Below, piece after piece: positions 46,509-46,509 of a DNA stretch of 46,509 bases. The notes under the pieces were generated by a model. That model was not told where the DNA came from. It searched no databases and was given only the letters and a program-made list of their open reading frames with translations. Every line of letters starts with the position of its first letter. Position 1 is the stretch's first letter. Made by a program: the position numbers and the translations under genes. This DNA is from Parcubacteria group bacterium GW2011_GWA2_43_11 (lineage in GTDB: Bacteria > Patescibacteriota > Minisyncoccia > Phycocordibacterales > UBA12088), in NCBI GenBank assembly GCA_000998805.1, contig LCFC01000001.1, forward strand, positions 1-46,509, written 5' to 3'.

Positions 46509-46509
46509 A

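Noticed and set aside
1-46509. CRISPR arrays, rRNA genes, insertion sequences with transposase
   Set aside because: No regularly spaced repeats, no rRNA sequence and no transposase gene were seen; the repeats found are dispersed palindromes.

Overview
The window reads as chromosome of a Candidate Phyla Radiation (Patescibacteria) bacterium, most likely Parcubacteria-like. This is inferred from gene content and compact protein versions: a prolyl-tRNA synthetase without the editing insert, a minimal delta'-like clamp-loader subunit, an L21 gene without L27 beside it, many short orphan genes, and short or absent leaders. UGA is used as a stop (ATGA overlaps in the mre cluster, recR end), so this is not a UGA-recoding lineage.

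Layout. 1-10.2 kb: U32 peptidase/tRNA hydroxylase, GNAT, a secreted orphan, Pif1-type helicase, typA, a CapA-like protein and topA. 10.2-18.4 kb: a long minus-strand cluster read frr > rseP > proS > mreB > mreC > mreD > PBP2 > greA, joining ribosome recycling, intramembrane proteolysis and rod-shape wall synthesis. 18.5-31 kb: two orphan genes, a delta'-like gene, dnaB, recR, glmS, rplU, rmuC, a P-type ATPase, a YqeY protein and truB. 31-38 kb: an accessory stretch of single-gene orphan units, tandem paralogues, tRNA-Glu with a duplicated 3' end, an AT-rich HEPN-like gene, a DNA methyltransferase remnant and a phosphoesterase. 38-42.3 kb: an ABC ATPase plus fused GldF/GldG permease, bracketed by two copies of an apparently undescribed ~305-nt structured RNA. 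42.7-46.5 kb: a secreted repeat protein, a VWA protein, a queuosine-precursor-type transporter, a GlsB/YeaQ protein and the 3' end of uppP.

Three signals are not explained by ordinary annotation. (1) The twin RNA at 37766-38069 and 42028-42334: each copy has a TTGACA promoter with a 16-nt spacer, a strong intrinsic terminator, a conserved fold, and an in-frame 32/33-codon mini-ORF. (2) Two expression styles: housekeeping genes often have an extended -10 ending about 6-9 nt before the ATG (leaderless transcripts), while orphan genes have strong Shine-Dalgarno sites, 16-nt-spacer promoters and private terminators. (3) Intergenic regions hold families of nested palindromes, some MITE-like with terminal inverted repeats, some folding as Y-shaped junctions. 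One cluster lies between tRNA-Glu and a copy of that tRNA's 3' end.
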